Shown: positions 16,340 to 24,428 of the stretch, one piece after another | Layout of the letters: every line of letters begins with the position of its first letter | Numbering within the stretch: the stretch's first letter is position 1 | Assembly (NCBI GenBank): GCA_021804825.1 | Contig: JAJZGX010000023.1 | Coordinates: 1 to 32,093 of the forward strand | Reading direction: 5' to 3' | DNA from: Pseudomonadota bacterium | GTDB lineage: Bacteria > Pseudomonadota > Alphaproteobacteria > Rhizobiales > Beijerinckiaceae | DNA length: 32,093 nt | Position numbers and translations under genes: made by a program | The notes under the pieces: model-generated | Database searches by the model: none | What the model was told of the DNA's origin: nothing | The model's input: only the letters and a program-made list of their open reading frames with translations

Positions 16340-17101
16340 ATGCGCATATTACTCACCAATGATGATGGCATTCACGCCGCCGGGCTTGAGGCGCTGGAGC
16401 GCGTGGCACGCCAACTCTCCGATGATGTCACCATCGTGGCCCCGGCGATCGACCAGTCCGGCGTTTCGCATTCCTTCTCGCTGAATGATCCGTTGCGGCT
16501 GCGGCAGATTTCACCACGTCACTTCGCGGTCAAGGGCACGCCGACCGATTGCGTGATCATGGCCGTCAAGCACCTCATGAAAGACAATCCGCCCGATTTG
16601 ATCCTCTCCGGCATCAACAGCGGCCAGAATGTCGCTGAAGATGTCACCTATTCCGGCACCATTGCCGGGGCGATCGAAGGCACCATCCTTGGCATTCCCT
16701 CGATTGCCCTGTCGCAGGCCTATGGGCCGAGCGGCCGCGACAAGATCCGCTGGGATTGTGCCGAGGCGCTGGCTCCGGCCCTCATCCGCAAATTGACCAC
16801 GAGGGGCTTTCCCCACGAGGTTCTGTTCAACCTGAATTTTCCTGATTGCGCGCCCGGCGAGGTTGCTGGCACGATGATGTGCGCGCAAGGGCGCCGCGAT
16901 ACCAACCTGCTGCGTGTCGAAGAGCGGCGCGACGGTCGTCAATTGCCTTATTACTGGCTGGCCTTTGCCAAGCCGACCTATTCGCCGGGGCCGGGGACGG
17001 ATCTGGCCGTCCTCGCCGCGCGCAAGGTCGCGATCACGCCGCTGCGCATCAATCTGACCGATGACGCAACCTTGACACAATTTGCAACTCTGTTTGACTG
17101 A
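16340..17101 (+). CDS. surE: 5'-nucleotidase SurE
   Basis: The 253-residue protein starts M-R-I-L-L-T-N-D-D-G, the SurE metal-binding signature. Asp8, Asp9, Ser40 (D-Q-S-G) and Asn93 (S-G-I-N-S-G) complete the divalent-metal site, and Y-S-G-T-I-A-G-A-I-E-G follows. SurE hydrolyses nucleoside 5'- and 3'-monophosphates and short polyphosphates and is linked to stationary-phase survival. A purine-rich GGCGGGG lies shortly before the ATG. It is followed 26 bases later by pcm, the surE-pcm-nlpD order seen across proteobacteria. Confidence 0.95.
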   Translation: MRILLTNDDGIHAAGLEALERVARQLSDDVTIVAPAIDQSGVSHSFSLNDPLRLRQISPRHFAVKGTPTDCVIMAVKHLMKDNPPDLILSGINSGQNVAEDVTYSGTIAGAIEGTILGIPSIALSQAYGPSGRDKIRWDCAEALAPALIRKLTTRGFPHEVLFNLNFPDCAPGEVAGTMMCAQGRRDTNLLRVEERRDGRQLPYYWLAFAKPTYSPGPGTDLAVLAARKVAITPLRINLTDDATLTQFATLFD

Positions 17102-17127
17102 CATCGCGTCAGGCGAGGGCGAGGCAG

Positions 17128-17808
17128 GTGCAGGACAGCAGCGAAGATCACGGAAGCGAACGCGAAGCAACCGCGCAATTCGTGCTGAACCTGCGCGGGC
17201 GCGGCATTGGCGACCTCGACGTGCTGCGGGCGATGGAGAGCATCGCGCGGCGTCACTTCGTGCCGCACCATTACCGCGATCTTGCCAACCGCGATCTGGC
17301 GATCCCGATCAGTTGCGGCCAGACCATGCCTGCGCCGTGGCTGGCGGCGCGCATGGCCGAAGCTCTGGATCTGACCGGCCGTGAGCGGGTTCTCGAAATC
17401 GGCACTGGATCGGGCTATGTCACCGCCATTCTGGCACGCCTCGCCGGGCATGTGGTGTCGATCGAGCGCTACCAGAGCTTGACTCTGGCTGCGCAGGCAA
17501 GGCTCGCGCATTTGCACATTGCCAATGCCGAGGTGCATTGGGCGGATGGCCTTGCGCTGACCGGGGCGACCGGTTCTTTTGACCGCGTGATCATTCATGC
17601 GGTGATTGTCGGGGCGCCATCGGCATTCCTGCCCTTGATGAAACAGGGTGGGCGCATGATGTTCGCGCGCAACATTGCCAGTCACGGCCTGCAACCTTGG
17701 CAAAGGCTGGTGGCCTTGTCCCGCAATGGCGCAGGCGAAACCGAGGAACTGGACATCTGCGGGTGCCACTTGACTGCGCTGACGCCGGGGAAATCGGCGG
17801 AATTGTGA
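17128..17808 (+). CDS. pcm: Protein-L-isoaspartate O-methyltransferase
   Basis: The 226-residue protein has the PCMT pattern: R-R-H-F-V-P near 41-46, the substrate loop P-I-S-C-G-Q-T-M at 60-67, and SAM motif I V-L-E-I-G-T-G-S-G-Y at 88-97. It methylates isoaspartyl residues in aged proteins so that they can revert to aspartate. The start is a GTG with GAGGG eight bases upstream; no ATG is available before the domain. The usual G-x-G-Q-T reads S-C-G-Q-T, a mild variation. Position between surE and an nlpD-like gene supports the call. A GANTC site overlaps its stop codon. Confidence 0.88.
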   Translation: MQDSSEDHGSEREATAQFVLNLRGRGIGDLDVLRAMESIARRHFVPHHYRDLANRDLAIPISCGQTMPAPWLAARMAEALDLTGRERVLEIGTGSGYVTAILARLAGHVVSIERYQSLTLAAQARLAHLHIANAEVHWADGLALTGATGSFDRVIIHAVIVGAPSAFLPLMKQGGRMMFARNIASHGLQPWQRLVALSRNGAGETEELDICGCHLTALTPGKSAEL

Positions 17809-17887
17809 ATCCCGGTTTATGCAAGGTGGTGAAAATCGATTCACCCTAAACGCTCCTTTAACACTCATGGTGTATTTCTCTGAGTGT
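17807..17887 (+). promoter_or_regulatory. nlpD leader region with two inverted repeats and two GANTC sites
   Basis: The 105-base gap before the NlpD-like gene holds a perfect 6-bp inverted repeat (GGTGAA at 17828-17833, TTCACC at 17840-17845) and a perfect 7-bp one (ACACTCA at 17861-17867, TGAGTGT at 17881-17887). Two GANTC sequences lie at 17807-17811 and 17838-17842; in alphaproteobacteria GANTC is the CcrM methylation site. No convincing -35/-10 pair was found. A regulated, possibly cell-cycle-linked promoter is an inference. Confidence 0.4.
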
Positions 17888-17913
17888 CGGTAGCGTTGCA
17901 GTGAGTTCGGGTC

Positions 17914-19401
17914 ATGATTTCAGATTATCGTTTGTCTTGCCTGCGCTGGGCCTCACGGCTCGCTTTGGTGGGTGCCGCTGCGGGATTATTGGCCGGATGC
18001 GCCGATTCGAGCCGCCTTTCGGACCCTTTCAGCAATCCCTTTGGTTCGGACCACATGGCAACAGGCAGCATTCGGCGGGCAAAACCGCTGCATCGCCCGG
18101 CCATTTATCATGCTCCCGTGCACTATGCACAGCCGATCACCTCGCAGCCGCTGGCAGCTCCAACCAGCGCGCCCTATGCCACCCCGATCGCCAGCGCCCC
18201 GGCGGCAAGTTTTGTCGGTGCCCCCGGCGTTGCCATTGTCGCTGGCACCGGCGATACGGCAAGCGTGCTGGCCCGCCGCTACAATGTGCCCGAAGCCGCC
18301 CTGTTGCGCGCCAATGGCTTTCATAGCCCGGCCGATGTGCAGCCCGGCACGCACCTGATCATACCCTATCAGGATAAAAAGGCGGCCTATGTCGCGCCCA
18401 CCGTCAGGATGCCGCACCCGAAGGTGGCCTTCGCCCCGCAGGCAACGCGGGTGCCGCGCTTGCCTTTGGCGGCGCGTCAGGCAGGTGGCCTGACCTATTC
18501 GCGCGCCGATCTCGCCCCGCGCTCGCTGGAGCAGCAGGCCAAGGGCACACCGCATATCCCGGTGGCGACCGCAGCCGTGGGCGCGGCTGCAATCGGCGGT
18601 GGCGCCTATGCGCTGACGCGGATGCATGACCTCGCCGAAATCAAGAAATACAAGGCCCAAGCTGCTGCCGCGCAGGCAGAACTCGCTGCGGCGCGCAAGG
18701 CACAAGCTTCAGTCAGCCGCACGGCCTCGCCGAAACTGGCTGCGGTCCGTGCTGCGAAAGTCGCTGCGACGCAGAAAAAGCTGGCAGCCCTGCAACAGCA
18801 CGAAGCCATGCTGCGTGCCAAAAAGCTGGCCGAAGCCAAGCAGGCAAAAGCCCTGAACAACACGAAGCTGCAACAGGCCAAGCTCGCCAGGGCGAAGCTG
18901 GAAAAGTCTGAAAAAGCCGAGGCGCTGGCCCACACCAAAGCGCAGGCCGCCAAGAGGCTGGCGCTTGCCAAGCCGGCCCCGGCGCCCGCTGCTGCGCCCA
19001 TGCGCCAGAAGGTCGACACCAAGCCCACCGGCAGCATCGCTATGGCCTGGCCAGTGCGCGGCCGCATCATCCGCGGCTTCCAGCCGGGCGTGAATGACGG
19101 CATCAACATCTCGGTACCGAATGGCACGCCGGTGCGCGCCATCGATGGCGGCGTGGTCGCCTATGCCGGTAGCCAGCTCAAGGGTTATGGCAATCTCGTG
19201 CTGATCCGCCATCCCAATGGCTTCATTTCGGCCTATGCCGACAATGGCGCGCTCGATGTCAAACGCGGCCAGACGGTGTCCCGCGGTCAGGTGATTGCCC
19301 ATTCCGGGCAGAGCGGCGATGTTTCCTCGCCACAACTGCACTTTGAACTGCGCAAGGGCACGGTGCCGGTCAACCCGACGCATTTCCTCGCCGGGACATG
19401 A
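17914..19401 (+). CDS. NlpD-like lipoprotein: LysM plus degenerate M23/LytM domain
   Basis: The 495-residue protein has a lipoprotein signal ending L-L-A-G-C (Cys29). A LysM-like peptidoglycan-binding segment lies at about 105-155 (T-A-S-V-L-A-R-R-Y-N-V-P-E-A-A-L-L-R-A-N-style). A Lys/Ala-rich coiled-coil stretch covers about 235-350, and a C-terminal M23/LytM fold runs from about 375 to the end. The M23 zinc ligands are largely lost: the site reads N-D-G-I-N-I instead of H-x-G-x-D, the usual Y-A-H is Y-A-D, and only L-H-F-E remains. It should therefore be non-catalytic, like E. coli NlpD and EnvC, which activate cell-wall amidases at division. The surE-pcm linkage supports the NlpD relationship. 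The start ATG at 17914 opens straight into the signal peptide. Confidence 0.87.
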   Translation: MISDYRLSCLRWASRLALVGAAAGLLAGCADSSRLSDPFSNPFGSDHMATGSIRRAKPLHRPAIYHAPVHYAQPITSQPLAAPTSAPYATPIASAPAASFVGAPGVAIVAGTGDTASVLARRYNVPEAALLRANGFHSPADVQPGTHLIIPYQDKKAAYVAPTVRMPHPKVAFAPQATRVPRLPLAARQAGGLTYSRADLAPRSLEQQAKGTPHIPVATAAVGAAAIGGGAYALTRMHDLAEIKKYKAQAAAAQAELAAARKAQASVSRTASPKLAAVRAAKVAATQKKLAALQQHEAMLRAKKLAEAKQAKALNNTKLQQAKLARAKLEKSEKAEALAHTKAQAAKRLALAKPAPAPAAAPMRQKVDTKPTGSIAMAWPVRGRIIRGFQPGVNDGINISVPNGTPVRAIDGGVVAYAGSQLKGYGNLVLIRHPNGFISAYADNGALDVKRGQTVSRGQVIAHSGQSGDVSSPQLHFELRKGTVPVNPTHFLAGT

Positions 19402-19522
19402 TCGCGAATCACATCATGAAGCGCGCGGCATCGCGCCTTCCTCCGGGGCGAAAGTCGGCTTGGAACGGCGCCTTGTAAAGAGTGAGAGTTTTCCAGCCTG
19501 CCACGGAGGTGGGCATGGACAA
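19402..19522 (+). other. Untranslated stretch between nlpD-like gene and terminator (3' UTR or possible small RNA)
   Basis: About 120 bases separate the nlpD-like stop from the terminator stem and carry no credible gene. A hairpin with one bulge can form from TGCCAC and GTGGGCA around 19499-19515, enclosing GGAG. A GGAGGT-then-ATG arrangement occurs at 19505-19517, but the frame runs through the terminator into the tRNA region. The stretch could be a 3' UTR or a 3'-derived small RNA. No promoter was recognised inside it. Confidence 0.3.
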
Positions 19523-19565
19523 GGCGCGGTGGGTCCAAAGAAAGGCCCACCGCGCCGATTTTTTT
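19523..19565 (+). terminator. Strong intrinsic terminator closing the argS-to-nlpD cluster
   Basis: GGCGCGGTGGG (19523-19533) pairs perfectly with CCCACCGCGCC (19546-19556): an 11-bp GC-rich stem with a 12-base loop, followed by GA and seven T. The T-run is only on the plus strand, so it terminates plus-strand transcripts and not the minus-strand tRNA gene. Confidence 0.9.
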
Positions 19566-19590
19566 GAGATTATCTCAGCGCCGAAGCGCT
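19565..19590. repeat. Two adjacent short palindromes downstream of tRNA-Leu
   Basis: TGAGAT-T-ATCTCA (19565-19577) is a perfect 13-base palindrome. It shares one base with AGCGC-CGAA-GCGCT (19577-19590), which on the minus strand reads as a stem with a UUCG tetraloop. They lie about 43 bases past the 3' end of the minus-strand tRNA-Leu, so they may help end or process that transcript. No T-run follows on the minus strand. Confidence 0.35.
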
Positions 19591-19632
19591 CCGTCCCGAA
19601 GTTGCCTCCAAAGATCGAAACGCACGGGCAAT

Positions 19633-19719
19633 TGGTGCGGCCAAGAGGACTCGAACCTCCACCTCGGTTAAAAGACTAGCACCTCAAGCTAGCGCGTCTA
19701 CCAATTCCGCCATGGCCGC
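19633..19719 (-). tRNA. tRNA-Leu (anticodon GAG)
   Basis: The minus strand from 19719 folds as a class II tRNA. The acceptor GCGGCCA pairs with TGGCCGC, the D-stem GCG pairs with CGC, and the anticodon stem CTAGC/GCTAG has loop TTGAGGT and anticodon GAG (plus-strand 19683-19685). A long variable arm and the T-loop TTCGAGT follow. The CCA end is encoded (19633-19635). Length is 87 bases including CCA. It reads CUC and CUU leucine codons. It is divergent from lipB and convergent with the nlpD-like gene. Confidence 0.97.
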
Positions 19720-19754
19720 AGGCTGCTATGCGGGGTTCCGCGTTAGCCCGGCAC

Positions 19755-19783
19755 CGTGTAACAAAAGCCATTGCCAGTGACAA
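19755..19783 (-). promoter_or_regulatory. Candidate promoter for tRNA-Leu
   Basis: On the minus strand TTGTCA (19783-19778) is separated by 17 bases from TACACG (19760-19755). The -35 matches five of six consensus positions; the -10 matches three. A start near 19748 would leave an about 29-base leader before the mature tRNA 5' end. Confidence 0.4.
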
Positions 19784-19793
19784 GGGCTTAAAC

Positions 19794-20546
19794 ATGATTG
19801 TGCGTCGTTCTGTTCAATTCATGCCGACGGCGGGTTCTGCGCCGGTGCAATGGTGCGCTTCTGACGGGCTGGTTCCCTATGAGGCGGCGCTAGCAGCCAT
19901 GGAACGGCGCGCCGAAGCCATCAGTCAGGGTACCGCCGCTGAATGCCTGTGGGCCTTGCAGCACCCCGCACTGTATACCGCCGGCACTTCGGCCCGTGCC
20001 GAGGACCTGCTCAACCCGGAGTTTCCTGTCCATGTTGCAGGGCGGGGCGGACAATATACCTACCATGGCCCCGGCCAGCGCGTGGTCTACGTCATGCTCG
20101 ATCTCAACCGGCGGCGGCGTGATCTGCGCGCCTTCGTCTGCGCACTGGAAACCTGGGTGATCGTTGCGCTGGCGCAATGCGGCGTCTTCGGGGAGACCCG
20201 CAGCGGACGTGTCGGGGTCTGGGTGCAGCGCCCCGACAAGCCCGCCGCGCCCGATGGCAGCCCTGCCGAAGACAAGATCGCCGCCATTGGCATTCGTGTG
20301 CGCCGCTGGGTGAGTTTTCATGGCCTGGCGGTGAACATCGTACCAAATCTGACACATTATCGCGGTATCGTGCCCTGCGGCATCAACGAACAGCACTTTG
20401 GTGTCACCAGCCTCGATGATCTGGCGCGCGCGGGCGCAACCGCTGCGCCGGGCATGGCCGAGTTTGATATTGCACTGCAACAAACCTTTGTCACAATCTT
20501 CGGGCCGCTCGAACAGGGCAATACGGCCGGGCAGGCGCTTGTTTAG
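19794..20546 (+). CDS. lipB: Octanoyl-[acyl carrier protein]:protein N-octanoyltransferase
   Basis: From the ATG at 19794, with AAGGG seven bases upstream, the protein has 250 residues. An upstream in-frame ATG at 19728 would overlap the tRNA promoter and add no family sequence. LipB features are [13 protein letters not shown] at 83-95, the catalytic Lys161 in K-I-A-A-I-G-I and Cys195 in V-P-C-G-I. This enzyme moves octanoate from ACP to the lipoyl domains of pyruvate and 2-oxoglutarate dehydrogenases and of glycine cleavage, before LipA inserts sulfur. It stands alone, between tRNA-Leu and the phasin gene. Confidence 0.95.
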   Translation: MIVRRSVQFMPTAGSAPVQWCASDGLVPYEAALAAMERRAEAISQGTAAECLWALQHPALYTAGTSARAEDLLNPEFPVHVAGRGGQYTYHGPGQRVVYVMLDLNRRRRDLRAFVCALETWVIVALAQCGVFGETRSGRVGVWVQRPDKPAAPDGSPAEDKIAAIGIRVRRWVSFHGLAVNIVPNLTHYRGIVPCGINEQHFGVTSLDDLARAGATAAPGMAEFDIALQQTFVTIFGPLEQGNTAGQALV

Positions 20547-20603
20547 ATAATGTCTAACAAATCCGGCGAAAATCGTCGGGCAAAGATGCTAAATGTCGCA
20601 TGG

Positions 20604-20612
20604 TGCACTGCA
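20604..20612. promoter_or_regulatory. Possible PhaR-type operator upstream of the phasin promoter
   Basis: TGC-ACT-GCA lies ten bases upstream of the phasin -35. PhaR repressors of alphaproteobacterial phasin genes are reported to bind TGC-N(3-4)-GCA-type palindromes. The flanking C and G of the fuller consensus are not present here (G and A instead), so this is a partial match only. Confidence 0.3.
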
Positions 20613-20621
20613 AAAAATCCA

Positions 20622-20650
20622 TTGACAAATTATTGTGCGGTGCGTATATC
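20622..20650 (+). promoter_or_regulatory. Near-consensus sigma-70 promoter of the phasin gene
   Basis: TTGACA (20622-20627) is a perfect -35, followed after exactly 17 bases by TATATC (20645-20650). Transcription should start near 20657, giving an about 87-base leader. It is the best promoter match in the window and fits a highly expressed granule protein. Confidence 0.8.
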
Positions 20651-20743
20651 CGCAGCATCAAAGAGGGGCTGGCGTGGCTGGCGGTTCTTTGAAACAAATC
20701 CCCGCGTCCGGCGCCGAGCGTCCGACCCATCTCGAGGTGTACC

Positions 20744-21097
20744 ATGGCTACCAACAACATCGAAGCGTTCCAGAAGTTCAGCAAAGATCAATACGAAGCC
20801 GCCACCGCCGCCACCGCGACGCTGACCAAGGGCCTGCAGAAGATTGCGTCCGAGACGACCGATTATTCCAAGGCTGCTTACGAAAATGGCACCGCAGCTT
20901 TCGAGAAGCTGATTGCCGCAAAGACCCCGGATGCTGCTTTCCAGATCCAGAGCGATTACGCCAAGACCGCCTATGAGAGCTTCGTCGCTCAGGCCACCAA
21001 GATTGGCGAACTCTACACCAACATCGCCAAGGAAGCCTTCAAGCCGGTTGAAGTCGCCTTCACCAAGGCGCAGGAAGCCACCAAGAAGGCCGCCTGA
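20744..21097 (+). CDS. Phasin (polyhydroxyalkanoate granule-associated protein)
   Basis: The 117-residue protein is almost entirely helical, Ala/Lys/Thr-rich, without signal peptide, and begins M-A-T-N-N-I-E-A-F-Q-K-F-S-K-D. Its pattern (E-A-A-T-A-A-T-A-T-L-T-K-G-L-Q-K-I-A near 18-35 and Y-T-N-I-A-K-E-A-F-K-P-V) matches the Phasin_2 family of Rhizobiales and relatives. Phasins coat polyhydroxybutyrate granules and control their size and number, so the organism probably stores PHB; the synthase genes are not in this window. GAGG lies six bases before the ATG. The gene is a self-contained unit with its own near-consensus promoter and terminator. Confidence 0.9.
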   Translation: MATNNIEAFQKFSKDQYEAATAATATLTKGLQKIASETTDYSKAAYENGTAAFEKLIAAKTPDAAFQIQSDYAKTAYESFVAQATKIGELYTNIAKEAFKPVEVAFTKAQEATKKAA

Positions 21098-21132
21098 AGC
21101 TTTATTTGACGATCAAGAGTTTCATGAAGGAC

Positions 21133-21166
21133 AGGCCCGGGCTTCGGCTCGGGCCTTTTTTATTTT
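21133..21166 (+). terminator. Intrinsic terminator of the phasin gene
   Basis: GGCCCGGGC (21134-21142) pairs with GCTCGGGCC (21147-21155), including one G-U pair, around a TTCG tetraloop. It is followed by TTTTTTATTTT. It ends 58 bases after the phasin stop. Confidence 0.92.
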
Positions 21167-21268
21167 CTTTTGCATTTTCAAGCTTCGACGCTTCGCGCAG
21201 CGCCATCAGGCCACGCTCGATTATTTTTGCTGCGCCGCTCCCGCAAACAAAATGCCGCCTAAAACAGG

Positions 21269-21284
21269 TGGCACCACTGGTGCA
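21269..21284 (+). promoter_or_regulatory. Palindrome and sigma-54-like GG-N10-GC element upstream of clpS
   Basis: GCACCA-C-TGGTGC (21271-21283) is a perfect 13-base palindrome. The overlapping TGGCAC (21269-21274), five bases, then GTGCA (21280-21284) keeps the GG-N10-GC spacing of sigma-54 promoters, differing from TTGCA at one base. A simple repressor site is equally possible. It lies 60 bases before the clpS ATG. Confidence 0.25.
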
Positions 21285-21343
21285 TTGGCAAGGCACGACT
21301 TAGATTAGGTCTCCAGCCACAACCGATATGCGGGCCAAGCGCG

Positions 21344-21763
21344 ATGAGTACGGGCAATTTTCAGAACGAATTGCGGAGACACCCCAGCCTGGAAGCGGTC
21401 ATGACCGCTGGGTGTGCTGCGCCTGTGGCTGCCGGCCAGAAGGGCGAAGATGACAAGGGCGGCAATGGCGTCGGCACATCGGTGATCACCCGCACCAAGA
21501 CAGTCACCAAGAAACCCGCCATGTACCGCGTGCTGCTGCTCAATGATGATTACACGCCGATGGAATTCGTGACGCACGTGCTGCAGAAATATTTCCAGAA
21601 GGCGCTTGATGAAGCCACCCGCATCATGCTGCATGTTCACCAGAATGGTGTCGGGGAATGTGGTATCTATACGTTTGAGGTCGCCGAAACTAAAGTGACA
21701 CAGGTGATGGATTTCTCGCGCAAACACCAGCAACCGCTGCAATGCATTATGGAAAAGAAGTGA
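21344..21763 (+). CDS. clpS: ATP-dependent Clp protease adaptor ClpS
   Basis: The core from about residue 58 is classical Clp[18 protein letters not shown] with Asn67, Asp68 and Asp69, and M-L-H-V-H-Q-N-G with His99, the residues that hold the N-terminal amino group of N-degron substrates. [12 protein letters not shown] follows. ClpS delivers such substrates to ClpA. From the ATG at 21344 the protein has 139 residues with a long unconserved N-terminal tail. The internal ATG at 21401 (GGAAG five bases upstream) may be the true start and would give 120 residues, nearer the family norm. clpA follows after 54 bases. Confidence 0.92.
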   Translation: MSTGNFQNELRRHPSLEAVMTAGCAAPVAAGQKGEDDKGGNGVGTSVITRTKTVTKKPAMYRVLLLNDDYTPMEFVTHVLQKYFQKALDEATRIMLHVHQNGVGECGIYTFEVAETKVTQVMDFSRKHQQPLQCIMEKK

Positions 21764-21817
21764 CTTCGCGCGCCTTGCGCCCGCCATCGATGCCCATCCG
21801 TTCACAAGGGAGTCCGC

Positions 21818-24274
21818 ATGCCATCCTTTTCGCGCAGTCTAGAGCAATCCTTGCATCGGGCGCTGGCGGCCGCCAATGAGCGCCACCACGAATATGCGAC
21901 GCTGGAGCACCTGCTGCTCAGCCTCACGGATGATTCCGATGCTGCCGCCGTCATGCGCGCCTGCTCGGTCGATCTGGCCGTGCTGAAGAAGAGCCTCGTC
22001 GATTACATCGACCAGGAACTGGAAAATCTGGTGATCGACGGCCCCGACGATGCCAAGCCCACGGCAGGGTTCCAGCGAGTCATTCAACGGGCGGTCATTC
22101 ACGTGCAATCATCCGGGCGCGAGGAAGTGACCGGTGCCAATCTGCTCGTGGCGATTTTTGCCGAACGCGAGAGCCATGCCGCGTATTTTCTGCAGCAGCA
22201 GGACATGACCCGCTATGATGCTGTCAATTATATCAGCCACGGCATAGCCAAGCGTCCCGGCTCGAACGAGAGCAAGGCGTCGCCGCGCGGCGCGATCGAC
22301 CCGGAAGAGGGCAAGGATGCGGGCGAGGCCAAGGACAATGGCGATTCAAAAAAGAAAGAGCAGGCGCTCGATACCTATTGCGTCAACCTCAACAAAAAGG
22401 CGATTGCCGGGCGCATCGATCCGCTGATCGGCCGCGAACTCGAGGTGCAACGCGCCATTCAGGTGCTCTGCCGTCGGCAAAAGAACAACCCCTTGCTGGT
22501 GGGGGATCCGGGAGTAGGCAAGACCGCTATTGCCGAGGGCCTTGCCCGCAAGATCGTCAAGAATGAAGTGCCCGAAGTTCTGGCGGGAGCGACGGTGTTC
22601 GCGCTGGATATGGGCACCTTGCTGGCGGGCACCCGCTATCGTGGCGACTTTGAAGAACGCCTCAAGCAGGTGATGAAGGAAATCGAGACCCACAAAAACG
22701 CAATTTTGTTCATCGACGAGATTCACACGGTCATTGGCGCCGGTGCAACCTCGGGCGGTTCCATGGACGCGTCCAACCTTTTGAAGCCGGCGCTAGCGCA
22801 AGGCACGCTGCGCTGCATCGGCTCGACCACCTACAAGGAATATCGCCAGTATTTCGAGAAAGACCGGGCGCTGGTGCGGCGCTTTCAGAAAATCGACGTC
22901 AATGAACCGACGATTCCCGATGCCATCGAGATCATGAAGGGCCTCAAGCCCTATTTTGAGGAGTTCCACAAGGTTCGCTTCACCAATGAGGCGGTCAAGG
23001 CGGCTGTCGATCTGTCGGCCCGTTATATTCACGACCGCAAATTGCCCGACAAGGCGATTGACGTGATCGATGAGACCGGTGCCGGGCAGATGCTGCTGCC
23101 CGAGCCCAAGCGCAAGAAGGTGATTGGCGTCAAGGAGATCGAGGCCACCATCTCCACCATGGCGCGGATTCCGCCCAAATCCGTTTCCAAGGACGATGCC
23201 GAAGTGCTCGAACATCTCGACGAGACCCTGAAGCGTGTCGTTTATGGCCAGGACGCAGCAATTGCCATTCTCACCTCGGCGATCAAGCTGGCGCGGGCGG
23301 GCCTGCGCGATGGCGAGAAGCCGATTGGCTCGTTCCTGTTTTCCGGCCCGACCGGCGTCGGCAAGACCGAGGCGGCGCGCTCGCTGGCCTCGGCTCTGGG
23401 CCTGCATCTGACGCGCTTTGACATGTCGGAATATATGGAACGCCACACCGTCAGCCGCCTGATTGGCGCACCTCCCGGCTATGTCGGGTTCGATCAGGGC
23501 GGCCTTTTGACCGATGCTGTGGATCAGCACCCGCATTCGGTGCTGCTGCTCGACGAGATCGAGAAAGCCCATCCCGACCTTTTCAACATTCTGTTGCAGG
23601 TGATGGATCACGGCAAACTCACCGATCACAACGGCAAGCAGATCGACTTCAGAAATGTTTTCCTGATCATGACCACCAATGCCGGTGCGGCCGACAATGC
23701 TCGCAACACCATCGGCTTCACCACAGTCAAGCGCTCAGGGGAGGATATCGAGGCGATCAACCGGATGTTTACCCCGGAATTTCGCAATCGCCTTGATGCC
23801 GTGGTGCAATTTGGTCATCTGCCGCATGATGTCATCAGCAAGGTGGTCGACAAGTTCATCGCCCAGCTCGATGCCCAGCTGGCCGATCGCAGTGTCACGG
23901 TCGAGCTTTCCGATGACGCCCGCAAGTGGCTGGCGCAGAAGGGTTATGATGAGGCGATGGGGGCAAGGCCCATGGCCCGCATCATTCAGGAAACCATCAA
24001 GACGCCGCTGGCCGATGACATCCTGTTTGGCCGCCTCAAGAATGGCGGCACGGTGCGCGTGATTGTCGCTGGCGAGGGCGCCGCGGCCAAGCTTGCCTTT
24101 GTGTTTCCCGAAGGGCCGGTTTTGCCGCGGCCCGAGGCGGATATCATCGAGGCCTCGCGCAAGCGCGTGCGCGCCGAGCCGGAAGTGCGCCGCGCCAAAT
24201 CGCGCGCTGCAGCCGAAGCGCGCAAAAATGAAAAGCCCCGGCCCGTGCCCGATATTCTGCCCGCGAAGGACTGA
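21818..24274 (+). CDS. clpA: ATP-dependent Clp protease ATP-binding subunit ClpA
   Basis: The 818-residue AAA+ unfoldase has the double Clp N-terminal repeat (1-145), a charged linker (146-185), a first ATPase module with Walker A G-D-P-G-V-G-K-T at 229-236 and Walker B L-F-I-D-E-I-H at 297-303, and a second with G-P-T-G-V-G-K-T at 510-517. The ClpP-docking loop reads I-G-F at 632-634, so it should dock ClpP. It lacks the coiled-coil middle domain of ClpB, confirming ClpA. The C-terminal 60 residues after the D2 domain are basic and E/R/K-rich, as in Rhizobiales ClpA. GGGAG lies before the ATG. With ClpS it degrades N-degron and other substrates. Confidence 0.97.
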   Translation: MPSFSRSLEQSLHRALAAANERHHEYATLEHLLLSLTDDSDAAAVMRACSVDLAVLKKSLVDYIDQELENLVIDGPDDAKPTAGFQRVIQRAVIHVQSSGREEVTGANLLVAIFAERESHAAYFLQQQDMTRYDAVNYISHGIAKRPGSNESKASPRGAIDPEEGKDAGEAKDNGDSKKKEQALDTYCVNLNKKAIAGRIDPLIGRELEVQRAIQVLCRRQKNNPLLVGDPGVGKTAIAEGLARKIVKNEVPEVLAGATVFALDMGTLLAGTRYRGDFEERLKQVMKEIETHKNAILFIDEIHTVIGAGATSGGSMDASNLLKPALAQGTLRCIGSTTYKEYRQYFEKDRALVRRFQKIDVNEPTIPDAIEIMKGLKPYFEEFHKVRFTNEAVKAAVDLSARYIHDRKLPDKAIDVIDETGAGQMLLPEPKRKKVIGVKEIEATISTMARIPPKSVSKDDAEVLEHLDETLKRVVYGQDAAIAILTSAIKLARAGLRDGEKPIGSFLFSGPTGVGKTEAARSLASALGLHLTRFDMSEYMERHTVSRLIGAPPGYVGFDQGGLLTDAVDQHPHSVLLLDEIEKAHPDLFNILLQVMDHGKLTDHNGKQIDFRNVFLIMTTNAGAADNARNTIGFTTVKRSGEDIEAINRMFTPEFRNRLDAVVQFGHLPHDVISKVVDKFIAQLDAQLADRSVTVELSDDARKWLAQKGYDEAMGARPMARIIQETIKTPLADDILFGRLKNGGTVRVIVAGEGAAAKLAFVFPEGPVLPRPEADIIEASRKRVRAEPEVRRAKSRAAAEARKNEKPRPVPDILPAKD

Positions 24275-24380
24275 ACAGGCAGATGATCGGGGAGGGGCAA
24301 CTGCCTTGTTTGGGGGGATCGAACGCCCGCATAGCTGATGCCGCTGTTATGGCGATTGTGGCAGCTGTGCTTCTGTGGTG

Positions 24381-24428
24381 TTTTGGGGGCAGCCATGAAG
24401 GGAAGGTATTTTGGGGGCGACCATGAAA
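24381..24428 (+). repeat. Tandem 20-base repeat spanning the SEL1-gene ribosome site and start codon
   Basis: TTTTGGGGGCAGCCATGAAG (24381-24400) and TTTTGGGGGCGACCATGAAA (24409-24428) match at 17 of 20 positions and are 28 bases apart. Both contain a G-rich ribosome-site-like run followed by ATG. The second copy holds the real SEL1 start at 24423; the first opens a 61-codon frame at 24395 that is out of phase and ends at 24580. Confidence 0.75.

Noticed and set aside
19515-19679. Short plus-strand open frame with GGAGGT before an ATG
   Set aside because: It runs straight through the intrinsic terminator and into the antisense of tRNA-Leu, so full translation is not credible.
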